DNA from: Dryobates pubescens
Lineage: Eukaryota > Chordata > Aves > Piciformes > Picidae
Length of the DNA: 64,000 bases
Direction of reading: 5' to 3'
NCBI RefSeq assembly: GCF_014839835.1
Contig: NC_071627.1
Coordinates: 17,974,001 to 18,038,000 of the forward strand
Within the stretch, counting starts at the first letter, position 1, and every line of letters begins with the position of its first letter. A program made the translations under genes and the position numbers. The notes below the pieces were generated by a model that saw only the letters and a program-made list of their open reading frames with translations, made no database searches and was not told the origin of the DNA. Positions 63,743 through 64,000 of the stretch are shown here, piece by piece.

Positions 63743-64000
63743 GTGAGACCCCCAGGGAGTGGGCACACAGCACCCATGTTGGGGAGCACTTCAGGGACAT
63801 GCCAGAGGTACCGGGGGGGGTGGGGGTGCCAGAACTGTGGGGTGCTAGGAGAGCTCCAACTTTGGCCCTGGGACTGGCAGAAATTTGCCCCTGCTAGCCA
63901 GTGGTGCAATCTTCATGCTGGCACCCCAGCTGGCCACAGACACTGTCAGCTCCCTGGGATGCCAAGGGCAGAGCTGAGGGGCAATGAGAGTGGTCATCAG

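Noticed and set aside
63244-63909. Minus-strand 221-codon frame over SLC34A1
   Set aside because: It is antisense to two exons that match SLC34A1 in sequence, phase and order; the frame is a shadow of GC-rich coding sequence.

Overview
The window is animal nuclear DNA, most likely from a bird. Every confident gene is split into short exons with GT/AG introns. Introns are compact, promoters sit in CpG-rich islands, and the only recognisable interspersed repeats are fragments resembling the avian CR1 LINE. The predicted proteins align closely, from memory, with vertebrate orthologues. Exon coordinates were placed by hand from splice sites and reading-frame continuity, and no database search was run. 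Layout, left to right: KIF20A (minus, 5' half only) and BRD8 (plus, complete, two alternative 3' ends) diverge from a shared CpG-rich promoter near 4.1-4.3 kb. NHP2 (plus, complete) is at 29.6-31.0 kb. N4BP3 (minus) has coding exons at 32.6-35.0 kb and a probable untranslated first exon near 37.1 kb. A gene-poor stretch follows at 37.5-40.8 kb. B4GALT7 (41.1-43.7 kb), LMAN2 (44.6-48.0 kb) and an ARL3-like small GTPase (49.5-51.5 kb) follow in tandem on the minus strand. RGS14 (plus, complete) is at 53.8-60.2 kb. The first two coding exons of SLC34A1 (plus) close the window at 63.3-63.7 kb. In human the KIF20A-BRD8 pair lies at 5q31.2, whereas NHP2, N4BP3, B4GALT7, LMAN2, RGS14 and SLC34A1 lie at 5q35, so the interval near 28.8-29.4 kb is a synteny junction relative to human. 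The genes do not form one pathway. They cover mitotic kinesin (KIF20A), NuA4/TIP60 chromatin reading (BRD8), H/ACA snoRNP and telomerase (NHP2), a coiled-coil NEDD4-binding protein (N4BP3), proteoglycan linker synthesis (B4GALT7), secretory cargo lectin (LMAN2), a small GTPase, G-protein signalling (RGS14) and phosphate transport (SLC34A1). LMAN2-RGS14-SLC34A1 is the conserved vertebrate order, with the ARL3-like gene inserted between LMAN2 and RGS14. I found no RNA genes, CRISPR arrays, viral elements or novel multigene system. The most interesting signals are regulatory and structural: a cell-cycle CHR/CCAAT promoter, the BRD8 isoform switch, a spliced upstream ORF in N4BP3, an HNF1-like site at the SLC34A1 promoter, three GC-rich minisatellites, an orphan CpG island, and an ARL3 paralogue that I do not know from mammals.
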